Assembly: GCA_016271365.2 (NCBI GenBank)
Contig: CM057459.1
Location: 486,465,501 to 486,529,500, forward strand
DNA from: Neoceratodus forsteri
Taxonomy: Eukaryota > Chordata > Ceratodontiformes > Ceratodontidae
DNA length: 64,000 nt
Direction of reading: 5' to 3'
Shown piece by piece: positions 10,772-20,247 of this stretch. The stretch's first letter is position 1; every line of letters begins with the position of its first letter. The position numbers were made by a program, and so were the translations under genes. Below the pieces are notes generated by a model that was given only the letters and a program-made list of their open reading frames with translations, did not search any database and was not told the origin of the DNA.

Positions 10772-11098
10772 GTCAAAAAACTCATTTAATGCATTGTTAG
10801 GGTTGTTCCACAGCAACAAAAGTGAGGAAATTAGTGTTAGGGTTGAAAACCCCTTGACCTCGCTTACCCCCTCAATCGGTATGAGTGTGGTATTGTCGCC
10901 ATAACTGTCACCCCATTCTCCTATTCCTCACCTTCTTTCCACATGAGATGGGGTGACAGTTAGGGCTGATGACCCAATGCACACCCCAATTCCAGTTGGG
11001 GGGCTGAGGTGCAAAGGGGTTTCAACCCAATATCAAATTTCCTTGCTTTTGTCGCTGTGGAACAACCCTAACTGATGCATTAAACAGAGTTTTTTGCC
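10772..11098. repeat. Foldback (inverted-repeat) element, copy 2
   Basis: The left arm begins CAAAAAACTCATTTAATGCA and the right arm ends ...TGCATTAAACAGAGTTTTTTG. The arms share TTAGGGTTGTTCCACAGC and GGTT.AAACCCCTT. At the centre AACTGTCACCCCAT faces ATGGGGTGACAGTT. The arms are each about 130 bp and better matched than in copy 1. Confidence 0.85.
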
Positions 11099-11099
11099 T

Positions 11100-11125
11100 T
11101 TAATATATATATATATATATATATA
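11100..11125. repeat. (TA)n microsatellite
   Basis: Short TA run immediately to the right of foldback 2. Foldback 1 also abuts a TA run. Confidence 0.9.
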
Positions 11126-12060
11126 AAAATACATAATCATTGCTCTTTTTTTTGTATCACAAGTCATATGGTCAAACTTGAGGTGTGCATTTATTGGCTT
11201 GATGAGGAAGTTTGACGTTGAAATACTGTCAAGCCAGTGAAGGTAAGCATTTTTTTGGGGAGGAGGCATTATTTAAAAAAAGTTAAAAAGATTCATCAAT
11301 GTTTTGGTCATCTTTACAGGTCTTCAGCGTATCATAAGAACTGAAAAAAAAATTAACTGTTGTGATTTGTGAAGAACGTGATTTGTCTCATGATGAGTGT
11401 CTGGTGTGACATGATCAATGATAATAAACTGTACGAGAATGTGAATACCTACAACTGTACTTCCCTGTCCTGTACCACACAAAACTACCTGATTTGAAAA
11501 CTCATATCAGCGAGTACAATGGTGATTGAAGCTGAGACACGAGATACTACGAAACAGACTTACATGGAACTAACTACAAAAAAACTTACAGTTTTGTGAT
11601 TCATGATTCGTGACCATAAAGATGAAGAATGCAATTTGTATCACGAGTGACTTGTGATGATTGCCCTGACTTAAAAATGCACATCAATGAGTACAATATT
11701 CACACTGAGATATGCACCACACCAGTACTCTGAAGGGAAGCCAAACAAACAACTGTGACTTAAATTACAGATGGAGATTGGGCCCTGAGGAGATGCAAAC
11801 GCACAGACAGATTAAGATTGCCCTGCACTCCCTAGAGATGCAGACACAAAGGCACAACAACACCTAACCAGTGCACACAAGTCACAAATCCAAATCTGGA
11901 AAAGAATACCTTTTGCCAGTTTGGGGGGGGTAGTACACAGCAGTAACAGTCCACTACCAGTAAAGATACCACAAATCAGTACAAAAAATTAATGCGGGTG
12001 CGGTGGATAGCAGGTTCAGACTGCTGCAGTTACTCTGTGGCACAATAAAATGTGCCTGAT
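11126..12060. other. Unassigned interior of the 10-kb element
   Basis: AT-rich, with scattered GATTTGTGA / GTGATTTGT words at 11,360-11,660 that may be a decayed short repeat. No gene. Confidence 0.4.
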
Positions 12061-12068
12061 TTGATGGC

Positions 12069-12106
12069 ACGCATCACACACACACTCACACACACACACA
12101 CTACAC
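12069..12106. repeat. (CA)n microsatellite
   Basis: Interrupted CA repeats: ATCACACACACACTCACACA and the bases that follow. Confidence 0.85.
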
Positions 12107-12539
12107 TACAAGTAATGCATAGCAAATTGAAAACTTCAGTAATATAACCAAATATTTTAAACAAACTGAATTTATGCACTGCTACACCACAACAATCAGC
12201 AAAAAAAAGTCAAGAATTACTGAAAATATTACTGTGTGTACATTAACACAGTTATACAAGAAAAATATAAGCAAAACAGAAAGACTGCCTTTTTCTCCCA
12301 GTTTTAACACACCTCCACCACAGACACACTTCTCCCCAAAAGCACACTTCAAGTGTCTGTCAGCACACAGACTGAATGTTCTAAATTAACATTCAAAATC
12401 CACACACAAGCAATAAACACTCGATGATATGAGCACAGGAGGGTTTCCTACAATCGATATACTAAATTTTGAGCAAAAAAATGGCTCAAAAAGACTTTTT
12501 TAACAGCTTTTAGAGGATTTGAATCACAGAGCTTTGAGA

Positions 12540-12892
12540 AGAAACTGTCCCCATCTTCCACTGCACACACACTACAAAGAACTGAGGCTGTGCAGAACTA
12601 TCTAGAGCCCATGTGACCTGCAGTCCCATGAATTTCTGCAAAATGCACCTTGGAGTTCAATAACAAGTGGAAGTGATATAAACTACATTGATTCCAATGT
12701 ACTTTACCTTAAAATTGGTGGAGAAGTGTTTTGGGGAAGGCAGAATAACTTAAAGTCATTAGTTTCAATGGATTTCACAGTCCTCATTATGACATGAAGT
12801 ACTCCGCTTCGCATTGTGGGTTACTTTGTGGATTCTGCATTACTCCATGAATCACTTCGTGGAATGAATTTTGGCCACTTTGCCCACCACTA
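12540..12892 (-). repeat. Right terminal region of the 10-kb hAT-like element
   Basis: Read inward on the minus strand it starts TAGTGGTGGGCAAAGTGGCC, a sequence typical of hAT ends, followed by CCACGAAGTGATTCATGGAG and a second GCGAAGCGGAGTACTTCATG. These short related words are plausible transposase-binding subterminal repeats. No protein is encoded. Confidence 0.6.
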
Positions 12893-12900
12893 ATTCTGCC
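12893..12900. repeat. Target-site duplication, right copy (10-kb hAT-like element)
   Basis: ATTCTGCC, matching ATTATGCC at 2,921-2,928 with one mismatch. Past it the Gypsy-1 protease/RT linker text resumes on the minus strand. Confidence 0.75.
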
Positions 12901-14155
12901 GTAACTGTCCTGGAAAATAGGGCCATGTTTGTCCAATACTTTCTTTAGCACATCTTTGGGTGCTTTGGTCACAGTGTTTAAGCTGAAGATCTATACCCAG
13001 TTCAATTGGATCTGCATGAGCCAGTCTCTGCTCAGTAATGCAGGTCTTTCTCCTTGCACTACAACCAGAGGCATGGCACACATTCCTCCCTTATAGATGA
13101 CTGCTACTTAAATCTCCCCCAGGATAAGGATTGGGTCTCCCGAGTAAGACGAGAGTTAAATATATGATGTTTGCAATGGCCATTGCTGACTTTTCTCTCT
13201 GTAGATGTGCTCTGGCACAAGAAATACTGATGCTCCGGTGTCAAGCTGCATGCTAACCAGGCTTCCTGCTAACTGAATTTGGAGGTACATTTCTGCTGTA
13301 TTTGCTCATGTTACATAAACCATGAACAAGTGCAATGCCTCTGTTTCAGTAACTGCAATGTCGTCTGCGACTTGCCATGCATTAGCAGTCAATAATGTGG
13401 TCTTGCATACTTTCTGCATATGACCCACCTTTCTGCAGCTGCAGCATTTCTCATGTCGAAATCGGCCTGTGCTTTGCTGATGGTTACCGCCACATCTGTA
13501 TCATGGCTTTGACTTTGCAGAAGTGTCCTGTTGTGCTGGCTTCTGAAATGTTTGGGTTTTCTGATAAGCAGGTGGTCAACAACTCCGTGGTATGAAATGT
13601 CCTTTGGATTCTGGAGTATGGGTGACCTTGTGAACTCCACTTTTTTGTAGTTCAGAGTGTCCACTAGTGTCCTGGAGCCTTTCTGAGTGAGCTCAAGAGC
13701 AATTGCAATGTCGCAAGCTGACTTGAAGTCTTGTGTTTTTCTTACAAAAGCCTTTTCTGATAAGCTTCCCCTCTCAGACCGCAGACAACGCTATCCCGGA
13801 GAGCATCATCCAGGGACTGGCCAAATGCACAAGTGCATGCCAGACGCTTTAATGCAGTGATGTAGTCAGCAATAGGATCTTGGTTGCAATGATAGAAGGT
13901 GTAACGTTCAGCAATGAAAAGGGGTTGGAGTTTGAAATGCTGTGCAAGTGCCTCAGTGACTTGCGCATATGTCAGGATGTCAGCAGGTGCAGTTAGATTG
14001 CATAGAAGGGCATATATCTGCTATGAAGACTTCTACTTTGTTGCCTTTTTTAATTTTCTTTGCCTTAAGCCAGCATTGGAAATGATAAAAGATATAAGTC
14101 AAATGTTTCCTTCTATTCATAGATTTTCAGCCACTCTCCCAATCTGTGCCATTTG
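12901..14155 (-). pseudogene. gag-pro: Gypsy-1 gag and protease remnant
   Basis: On the minus strand gag starts near 14,155 (MAQIGRVAE...) and continues with a capsid-like region (LTYAQVTEALAQHF, IAERYTFYHCNQ, DDALRDSVVCGL). A CCHC zinc knuckle of spacing CX2CX4HX4C lies near 13,450-13,410. The protease signature MQLDTGAS lies near 13,245. The text then passes RDWLMQIQLNW and DVLKKVLDKHGPIFQDSYGRI before the 10-kb insertion. Several stops and at least two frameshifts interrupt it. Gag would form the particle, the knuckle would bind RNA, and the aspartic protease would process the polyprotein. The wording matches standard Gypsy order and joins directly to the RT piece at 2.9 kb. Confidence 0.85.
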
Positions 14156-14190
14156 CCTGGCAGGTTGGTCTGAATTCGCAGTATCAAAAA

Positions 14191-14700
14191 AAAAAAAAAC
14201 TCTTGGGGCCAGATATTTAAAGGTTTAGAGGGACACAAGGGACTTGCATCCAAAGAGTTTAACGAAAGAGGTGACTTGTGTCACAACTAGCGTCAAACGC
14301 AATCTTCTAAGGCAGCCTGCATCCACTCCACATGCAGCTGCACCAAAGCCCCCTTGCACCACAGGTTGCGCAAAACAACAGCTGCACCAGGTCACATGGG
14401 AGCTTGCACCATGGTGGGGCTTCAATATCCCCTTTTGGGGGATTTTCAAAGCCCCACCATCGATGCAGCAAGGGGCATCACTTAGACCAGCCAGGAGATG
14501 GTCTAAGTGGTTGTGCCCTTGGGATGGGGTAGTTCAGGGGACAGTAGGGGCACTCGAACAGCATGGGAGGAGGCAGCGGGAGTGTAGGGGCACAGATGGG
14601 CATGAGTTCCAGTGATGTGGCACCCAGTGGGGTGCCATTGCAATGTGCCAAACTAAAATGTATTTTCAACTGGTACCCCTACTGTAAACTAACAGTCCCG
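14191..14700. repeat. Unassigned GC-rich repeat-like sequence
   Basis: It starts next to a 14-bp A-run at the truncated 5' end of Gypsy-1. GGGGCCAGATATTTAAAG at its edge resembles CTAGGCCAGATTTACTATG at 49,064, suggesting a shared SINE- or MITE-like head. Open frames cross it on both strands but have no recognisable domain. Confidence 0.4.
14411..14460. repeat. Short hairpin
   Basis: ATGGTGGGGCTT (14,411-14,422) and AAGCCCCACCAT (14,449-14,460) are perfect 12-bp arms. Inside them TCCCC and GGGGA form a second stem around TTTT. It may fold but has no terminator-like context. Confidence 0.8.
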
Positions 14701-15100
14701 ATAGTCTAGTGACCCCCTCAAGTCACACCGTGCACATAATCCCCAGCAGGGTAGTGGACCCCCCATGGATCCATGATCTTAAGTTGACAAAACTGTCCCT
14801 GTGCTATAGCACCCCAGTCCCTAATCTCACCAATGTACATTGCCAAAATAATCCCTTGTGATCTAGTGGACCCTCGCCCTCCCCACCCCATCAGACACTG
14901 CCCAACCATACTGCTTCCCTCCAATTCCCTGCTCTGATCCTGTGACTGGCACTGCCCTTCGCACACCACCACAGCCAGCCACAGAATGTGTTATGCGCAC
15001 ACTTTATACAGTATGCGCACACTGACAACACATTCTGCTGCTGGCCATGGTCGTCTGCGGAGGCCATGAAAACTCACAGGGTTGGAGTCTGTCTGCAGAT
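14701..15100. other. Unassigned DNA
   Basis: No gene, RNA or named repeat recognised. TATGCGCACAC occurs twice near 14,990-15,020. Confidence 0.35.
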
Positions 15101-15439
15101 CTATATTAGCAGCCTTGTCCTTCTCCAGTGCACCTGGACATGCCCCTGACCTGAAGGACCCAGTTTGGAGTCAGGTGTGTCAGATAGGATGTACTGCAGA
15201 CCATCGGGGCCCAAAAGCTCTCCTAAGAGCAACAACAAGGATCTACACAATTCTGCTTTTCCACTGCCAGCTGGTACACCAGGTGCACCCCCCAACTCAC
15301 AGTGCTGAGTGGGGGGAATCATAACAGACATATTAGCTTGAGTAACACAGTGGGGGCAATATGAACCCAGAGGAGAGGGTCGCATTACTCTTTTGCAGGT
15401 CTTACATTGTTTTAAATCTAGAGGTCTCTGATAAGCCAT
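15101..15439 (-). CDS. Hypothetical zinc-ribbon-like open frame
   Basis: From a methionine at 15,439 the minus strand encodes about 112 residues. An N-terminal pair of CX2C motifs (CKTCKR, then YCPHC 16 residues later) could chelate one zinc ion. The rest is Leu/Gly-rich without a recognised domain. I do not know the family. It may be a fragment of a mobile-element protein or a chance open frame; the lack of neighbours with known function leaves this open. Confidence 0.2.
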   Translation of the reverse strand: MAYQRPLDLKQCKTCKRVMRPSPLGSYCPHCVTQANMSVMIPPTQHCELGGAPGVPAGSGKAELCRSLLLLLGELLGPDGLQYILSDTPDSKLGPSGQGHVQVHWRRTRLLI

Positions 15440-15499
15440 GCTGCTAAAAACTAGTTGTGCAGATGCCCAAAAAAGCAAATAAATTAAGCTGACCAATAG

Positions 15500-16549
15500 T
15501 GGCTAAAAAAGACTACTGCCATGATGCCAAACAGCCAGAATTAAGTTCACCAAAACTGCCTACAAAAGGACTACTGCCGAGATCTCCACCTCTGATTGTG
15601 GAGAAAAAGACAGAAAGCAGAACAAGCACTCCTACCAGCCAAGCTGGCTGTGAGGAGACTGAACACTCTCAGCCAGCTGGGCTGATAATGGAAGTAAAGC
15701 AGAGCTGCTGTGTCTAGCACTAGAAAAGTGCAGGCACGCATGCGCTCTCCGGGAAGTGCACGTGTGTGATGTCACAATGCTGTACGTGACATCGACATGT
15801 CCAAGGGAGACACATACCCAAGCACAGGCATGCAGAAAGTGCCCAGAGGCTGATGGAAACCTCTAAAGAGAAAGGTGTGCCTGCACAACGGACAAGGCTA
15901 GTAGAGAAAAATGGTGGAAAGCCATGCAAAAGGGGCTGTTGAGAACAAAACTGCCACTCAACCTGTGGCGACTGATGCCCCAAAAGTCACAAAAACAACT
16001 CTGATCCTTCAGAGCTCCCCTCCTTGACTGGCTCTTTGATATTTTTTTTAAAGCTGAGAAATAATTAAAGGGGAAATGTCCCCTCAAACAAGAGAGCACA
16101 GAGTTAAAGGGGAAATGTCCCCTCCAATGGTGAAAAACACCAAAAACACCTGAAAAGAAAAAAAGACACCAGTCACCCTAAGCCTAAGGAAAGGGGAGGA
16201 GGGGTGACCGATGCCCAAAAGATGGAGGGAGACCATGGGTAAGCCCTAATCAAAACACCCCAAAAAAGTACTTATCTGAGGCACCTTTTTTTTTTTAATC
16301 AGAGACCTGCTAACAAAACACTCCCAAACTATTGTGGCAGAAATGGTCCCAATCCAAGCACAGGCAGTGGAAATGGGAAAAAAGGCAAGTTAGTCAATTT
16401 GAAAGCTGCAGCATAACAGACATGATTTTAATTAAGGGGTGCTCTGTGTCACCAGGTAACCCCATCCTGCTATGCAGAATTGCAGCCCCACAAGTCAGAT
16501 AGTTAGAAAGTTGTTTTCTTCTTGAGAGACATTTCTAAATTGTTTCCCC
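15500..16549. other. Unassigned DNA
   Basis: No gene recognised. GTTAAAGGGGAAATGTCCCCTC occurs twice, near 16,065 and 16,104, in variant forms, indicating a small local duplication. Otherwise featureless. Confidence 0.4.
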
Positions 16550-17010
16550 TTCGCTGACATAGCAAAGACTGGAGAGTTGCTGGTGTCCGGAATGTTCAGG
16601 TGCTCAGGATTCTGTCCTGATTGCATCATTGGGCTGTGCCATTTCCCCTAGTAGGGGTGCACATAACCAGAAGCACCACTGTTTATCGACAGCAAAGCTG
16701 CCGACATCCCCTTCAATGACAGCACAATGCCGACACGTGGTATTGTGCCATCCAGAAACAAAGTGTTTTTTGCAAGGGGCTGTGCACCCTGCACCACCTG
16801 CAATTATATATTATCAACTCCAAGTTGGAGTTGTTTCGGGGAAGGGACAGAACACCAGGAGACGCTGCATTAGTGAAACCCAGACCATTACAGCAACTTT
16901 TGCTGTAAAGATATTTTTTTAGGTTTCGCTGTTGTGATGTTGCTGTACAGTGGGCCACCACACATAACCCATCAGTATTGAATCCCATTAACAATGAAGA
17001 GCACTACAGA
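16550..17010 (+). repeat. Interspersed repeat R1, copy 2 (interrupted form)
   Basis: The same family as 1-295 in the opposite orientation. Left part: GGAGAGTTGCTGGTGTCCGG to GTAGGGGTGCACATAACC. Right part: CACATAACCCATCAGTATTG and the following ATCCCATTAACAATG. Copy 1 has these joined; here a 292-bp insertion lies between two copies of CACATAACC. Confidence 0.8.
16669..16960. mobile_element. 292-bp non-autonomous insertion in repeat R1
   Basis: It is bounded by CACATAACC at 16,660-16,668 and 16,961-16,969, a perfect 9-bp duplication (8 bp is also possible). The empty site is seen in repeat copy 1 at about 165-185. The ends share only a weak inverted similarity around CCACTGT and ACAGCAA, so the superfamily is open: a hAT or Mutator-like miniature element would fit the duplication length. 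It has no coding capacity. Confidence 0.75.
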
Positions 17011-17934
17011 AATGTTTTTTATATGTTAGGGCAGTAGTGGATGTGAAGTGTTTTTTTGAGCACTAACATGGCTATCAGAATTTTTATTTTCAAAAGTTTC
17101 CGGCAGTCATGGGTATGGGGGCAGTGCTGCATTCTTCATGGCATTAAAAGTGCCAGCCACAGGGTCATTGTCCTATAAGGACATGTCAGGATGCAGCAAA
17201 CTCTATCCATTTTATAAACAGGCACAGACTATGATGCTGACTTCACAGGAATTTGGTGACCTTTGAAGATCTCCTTGCTTTCATGTGGTTTTCTGTCCCT
17301 GAAATCTTTCATCTGCTGTTAGTTTACTTGTCATTTGTATTTGAATTTCATGTTTTTATGTTAGTGCATTATGTACCTTGTTCTATGACTATGCTGTTTG
17401 CTTTTGGACTTTGGTGTAAATCAGCTTCTACTGAAAGGAGAACTTTCCTTGCCAAACAACCGATACAAATTCAACTACTTTATGTCTTGGATTAGAAGCT
17501 GCCCCCATATAAAAGCCAAAGCAACAGAACTGACTTTAAATACAAGCTAGCCTCTAACATAGACCACAGAGCCATTGTTTAACCTATTAGCAGTGCACAA
17601 ACATGCTTTGCGTGGTGTAAAATGGCCATTAGGGGAGATTATACAGAGGGAGATTTCTTTGACATTGATAATTGTGCTGCACAATGCTAACAGTGTTGCA
17701 GCACAATTTTAATGCAGTCAGTGGGCTAATGAGGGAAGAGGCCAAGAATAAACCACACAATGCAAGATTTAGTACTCCTGTACTGGTGCAAAGGATTAGT
17801 CAGCACCCTGCTATATAAAGAAGTCAGAAAAACATGCTTTAGAAAAAAGGGTAAAAGCAAGCAGCAGGCCACAGAGCATAGCAGCATTGCACTGCTAGTT
17901 TGATAGCCAGTGGCTTGGCTGTGTTTAGAATAGG
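17011..17934. other. Unassigned DNA
   Basis: No gene, RNA or repeat recognised. It may include the upstream non-coding part of the Harbinger element whose transposase remnant starts at 17,935. Confidence 0.35.
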
Positions 17935-18034
17935 ATGGTGAAATTCATTGCTATGTTGGCAGCACTCCAGCACCTGGATGAGTAGGAGGGCAGTAGGCAT
18001 ATGTCATGGCTATATCCATGAAATAGGGTATACC
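17935..18034 (+). pseudogene. HARBI1-like PIF/Harbinger transposase, 5' part
   Basis: The ATG at 17,935 opens MVKFIAMLAALQHLDE, then a stop, EGSRHMSWLYP, a stop and NRVY. This corresponds to the N-terminal region of PIF/Harbinger DDE transposases. The frame is cut by the L1 at 18,035 and resumes at 24,361 with HTFEELIDEH. Only about 33 codons lie here. The identification depends on the longer 3' part. Confidence 0.65.
18021..18034. repeat. L1 target-site duplication, left copy
   Basis: AAATAGGGTATACC pairs with AAATATGGTATACC at 24,347-24,360 (one mismatch in 14). The right copy overlaps the poly(A) tail by up to three bases. Confidence 0.85.
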
Positions 18035-18230
18035 GGAGGTCACGTGATGCAGTGTTCCTAATGGCAGCATAGTCATTAGCTCTCTCCTACCAACCAGCTA
18101 TTTTTGGTATTTCTGCCGGCTTTGTGGCCATTTTTTTAACTTACAACTATCCACCAGCATTCCTTAATGGTCAATAATGTATCTGTATCGGAGTTCTGAA
18201 CTAATTTTAAATTCGGAGCGTCAGGGTGCC
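18035..18230 (+). promoter_or_regulatory. L1 5' UTR (presumed internal promoter)
   Basis: The 196 bp between the left target duplication and the ORF1 start. By position it should hold the internal promoter of the element. The palindrome TCACGTGA (18,040-18,047) near the start includes a CACGTG E-box. Confidence 0.55.
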
Positions 18231-19106
18231 ATGAAGACCATGGAGGCCGAAATGAAGCCTGCCGGGGCCAGGCACACACCACCGAATACCCCAGAGAAAG
18301 CATCTAAAAAATCAAAGACCCAGAATGTGGGACCCGGAGCTAAAATCAGCCCCTCTGGTTCTCCCTCCAACCCTCTTACAGAAGACCGTTTCCTGTAGGA
18401 ATTAATCCCATTTCAGGCAGCACTGCAAGATATATCGTCGGAGTTAAAATCTATGCATAATGACCTTGCCTCACTGACTACCAGAGTTGGAGATACTGAA
18501 GCCAGAACCAGCTCCCTGGAATCATGGAGGGTGAAAACCGACCCTGAAATCACCCTTCTTAAGCAACAAATTGCCAAACTTCAGTTAAAAACAGAAGATC
18601 TCGAGTGTCGCAGTAGAAGGAATAATATCTTAATTCTGGGCCTACCAGAGGCTGAAGAGGGTCCAGATATCCTGATTTTCATCCAAAAGCTCCTGACCAA
18701 GATAGTGGGCCCCTCTCCTTTCAACCCACAGTGCCATATTGAGCGAGCGCACCAGTCTCTAAAACCAAAGCCGCCACCTGGTACCCCTCTGAGGCCTATA
18801 ATCATCAAGCTGCTCAGTTACCTGGAAAAGCAACACATTTTAAGTAAAGCCAAAGATCTGCAAATGATTCTATGGGAAAATCACACGTTGAGAATTACCC
18901 AAGACCTCCCCTTTGAAACCTGGCAAAAGAGGAGAGCTTTTCACTCGATAGGGACCAAGCTGATAGTGGCCGGCATTTGATTCTAGATGAATTATCCAGC
19001 CAAGCTGCAAGTGCTACTGGATGGAGTGTGGCACTCATTTGAGAAGCCGGACCATGCCAAAGGAGATCTGTCCCAGAAATTGCTCAGTCTGTTTAAAGCC
19101 GGTTGA
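18231..19106 (+). pseudogene. ORF1: L1 ORF1 (RNA-binding protein), three in-frame stops
   Basis: The frame starts MKTMEAEMKPAG and runs 292 codons to the TGA at 19,104. The N-terminal 50 residues are Lys/Pro/Ser-rich. A coiled coil follows (about residues 75-120, heptads in LTTRVGDTEARTSSLES and LLKQQIAKLQLKTEDLE). Next comes the RRM with RRNNILILGLPE, then the C-terminal domain with NYPAKLQVLL and WHSFEKPDHAK. This is the trimeric nucleic-acid chaperone that coats L1 RNA. Stops at 18,396 (TAG), 18,978 (TGA) and 18,984 (TAG) interrupt a single unshifted frame. Each is explained by one C-to-T change from CAG or CGA. Confidence 0.9.
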
Positions 19107-20247
19107 ACTGTGAACTTCAAGTGCAGTTTTAATGCCTGCTTACCTGATATAAGTGCTGTTGGTTGCTTTTTTTTGTAGGTTGCTGTTTTGCTCAATTGGT
19201 GGTTATCTGGTAGTGATCCTTCTGCTGTCTGGGGCGGTGGTATGCTGCTCAGGCTCTGGGCATGGCCTGGTTGTTAGGCCGAGTGGCCGAGGGTCTTCTT
19301 TTTGGCCCTGGAGCGGAGGGGGGGGTAGGAACTACTTCTCTGCCAACGATTCCCGTCAGTCAGTTTTCCCGATGGACCAGTTGGTCCTATCAATATTGTG
19401 TTCCCCTCCCTTTTCCTGCAACGTGATGGCCTTATACTCTACACCGAGATTTTTACTCCTCACATGTCTGAATCCGCAAAGGGACGTCCCGCCTGCTCAC
19501 TACTGGCACCTTGGTGGTGGAGTTTTTAAACCCAACCCAGGTGTGATAGAACCCCAGCACAGCAAGCTCGCTTCGTACTTTAAAATGTCTGGTAGGACAT
19601 CTTAATTTACTGCTCCCTTTTCTGTGGGCCATGAAGTTAAAGTTTCCAAAGAATTGTGCTGGGTTGGGGGGGGTGCAACGATTGGCTAGCCTTGGGCGAA
19701 CTGCCTCGTAGCCTGCGTTGTAGGGAGAGGGTAGCAGTACCCAGGAGATTGTTCTATCCCTGTCTGCTCTGGTTGTTTGTTTTTATTTAAATGTTAAGTA
19801 TTAAAGGTTTTAATGAGCAGGCGATTACTATACCTACGCTTGGGTCTGCTAGCCCTTGGGGTCGATCCCATCCAGTATACATGTTTGGCGGGATATGTTC
19901 TTTTGGACCTAAAGGGATTGTTTGTATATAGTTTAGGGTTAAGATATATTTAGGGTAGTAATAAATGGGGGGAGGGGGGCGGTATACCTTATTATCCGAA
20001 TTAAACAGTAATAAGATATCTTTTTTGTGTACAGATTTTATATCATACAATTTTATGTTCTTGATCCAGTGGACTGGCTAGTTGTTAATTGCTATTTTTT
20101 GTGGGGTCAGGGGGGAGAGGAGCCTGGGAGAGTGCCAAACGCTTCTGTTTATTCTAGAGGAGGGGTGCCTTGGAGAATGCCAAACACTTCTGATCACACT
20201 AGAGGGGTTACGGATCTCAGACTCTCTTATACATAGTATTATATCAT
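19107..20247 (+). other. Spacer between L1 ORF1 and ORF2
   Basis: 1,141 bp with no recognisable domain. An open frame at 19,153-19,605 has no match that I know. GAGAGTGCCAAACGCTTCTG and GAGAATGCCAAACACTTCTG (near 20,135 and 20,173) mark a local 38-bp duplication. G runs are frequent. Inter-ORF spacers in L1 are usually much shorter. Confidence 0.6.

Larger units (their letters stand above)
2929..12892. mobile_element. Giant non-autonomous hAT-like element, about 10 kb
   Basis: The ends are fixed by the interrupted Gypsy-1 reading frame and by an 8-bp target duplication. The left end begins TAGAGATACAGCAAA. The right end, read inward on the minus strand, begins TAGTGGTGGGCAAAG. These are imperfect terminal inverted repeats of the hAT style. 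Both subterminal regions carry scattered CGAAGTGA / CATGGAGT-type motifs. I see no transposase or other protein in 9,964 bp. The interior is made of a 152-bp satellite, TA runs, foldbacks, a 240-bp tandem block, and repeated cassettes in both orientations. Mobilisation would need a transposase supplied elsewhere. The hAT assignment rests on the ends and the duplication length, not on protein homology. A composite of several later insertions inside a smaller hAT is also possible. Confidence 0.7.
577..14190 (-). mobile_element. Ty3/Gypsy LTR retrotransposon (Gypsy-1), split by a 10-kb insertion
   Basis: On the minus strand a Ty3/Gypsy element reads gag and protease (14.2-12.9 kb), then reverse transcriptase, RNase H and the integrase C-terminal part (2.9-1.0 kb), a polypurine tract and a probable 3' LTR (841-577). 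The conventional order, with integrase last, and the RNase H/integrase wording resemble the K02A2.6-like Gypsy group. A foreign element at 2,929-12,892 separates the halves; removing it with one 8-bp duplicate brings the two pol pieces back into register. The 5' LTR and primer site are not found: the element stops near 14,190 next to an A-run. The integrase core is deleted and many stops are present, so the copy is dead. Confidence 0.85.

Noticed and set aside
14244..14615. 123-residue plus-strand frame
   Set aside because: It spans a hairpin and GC-rich repeat-like sequence, with comparable frames on both strands and no domain.
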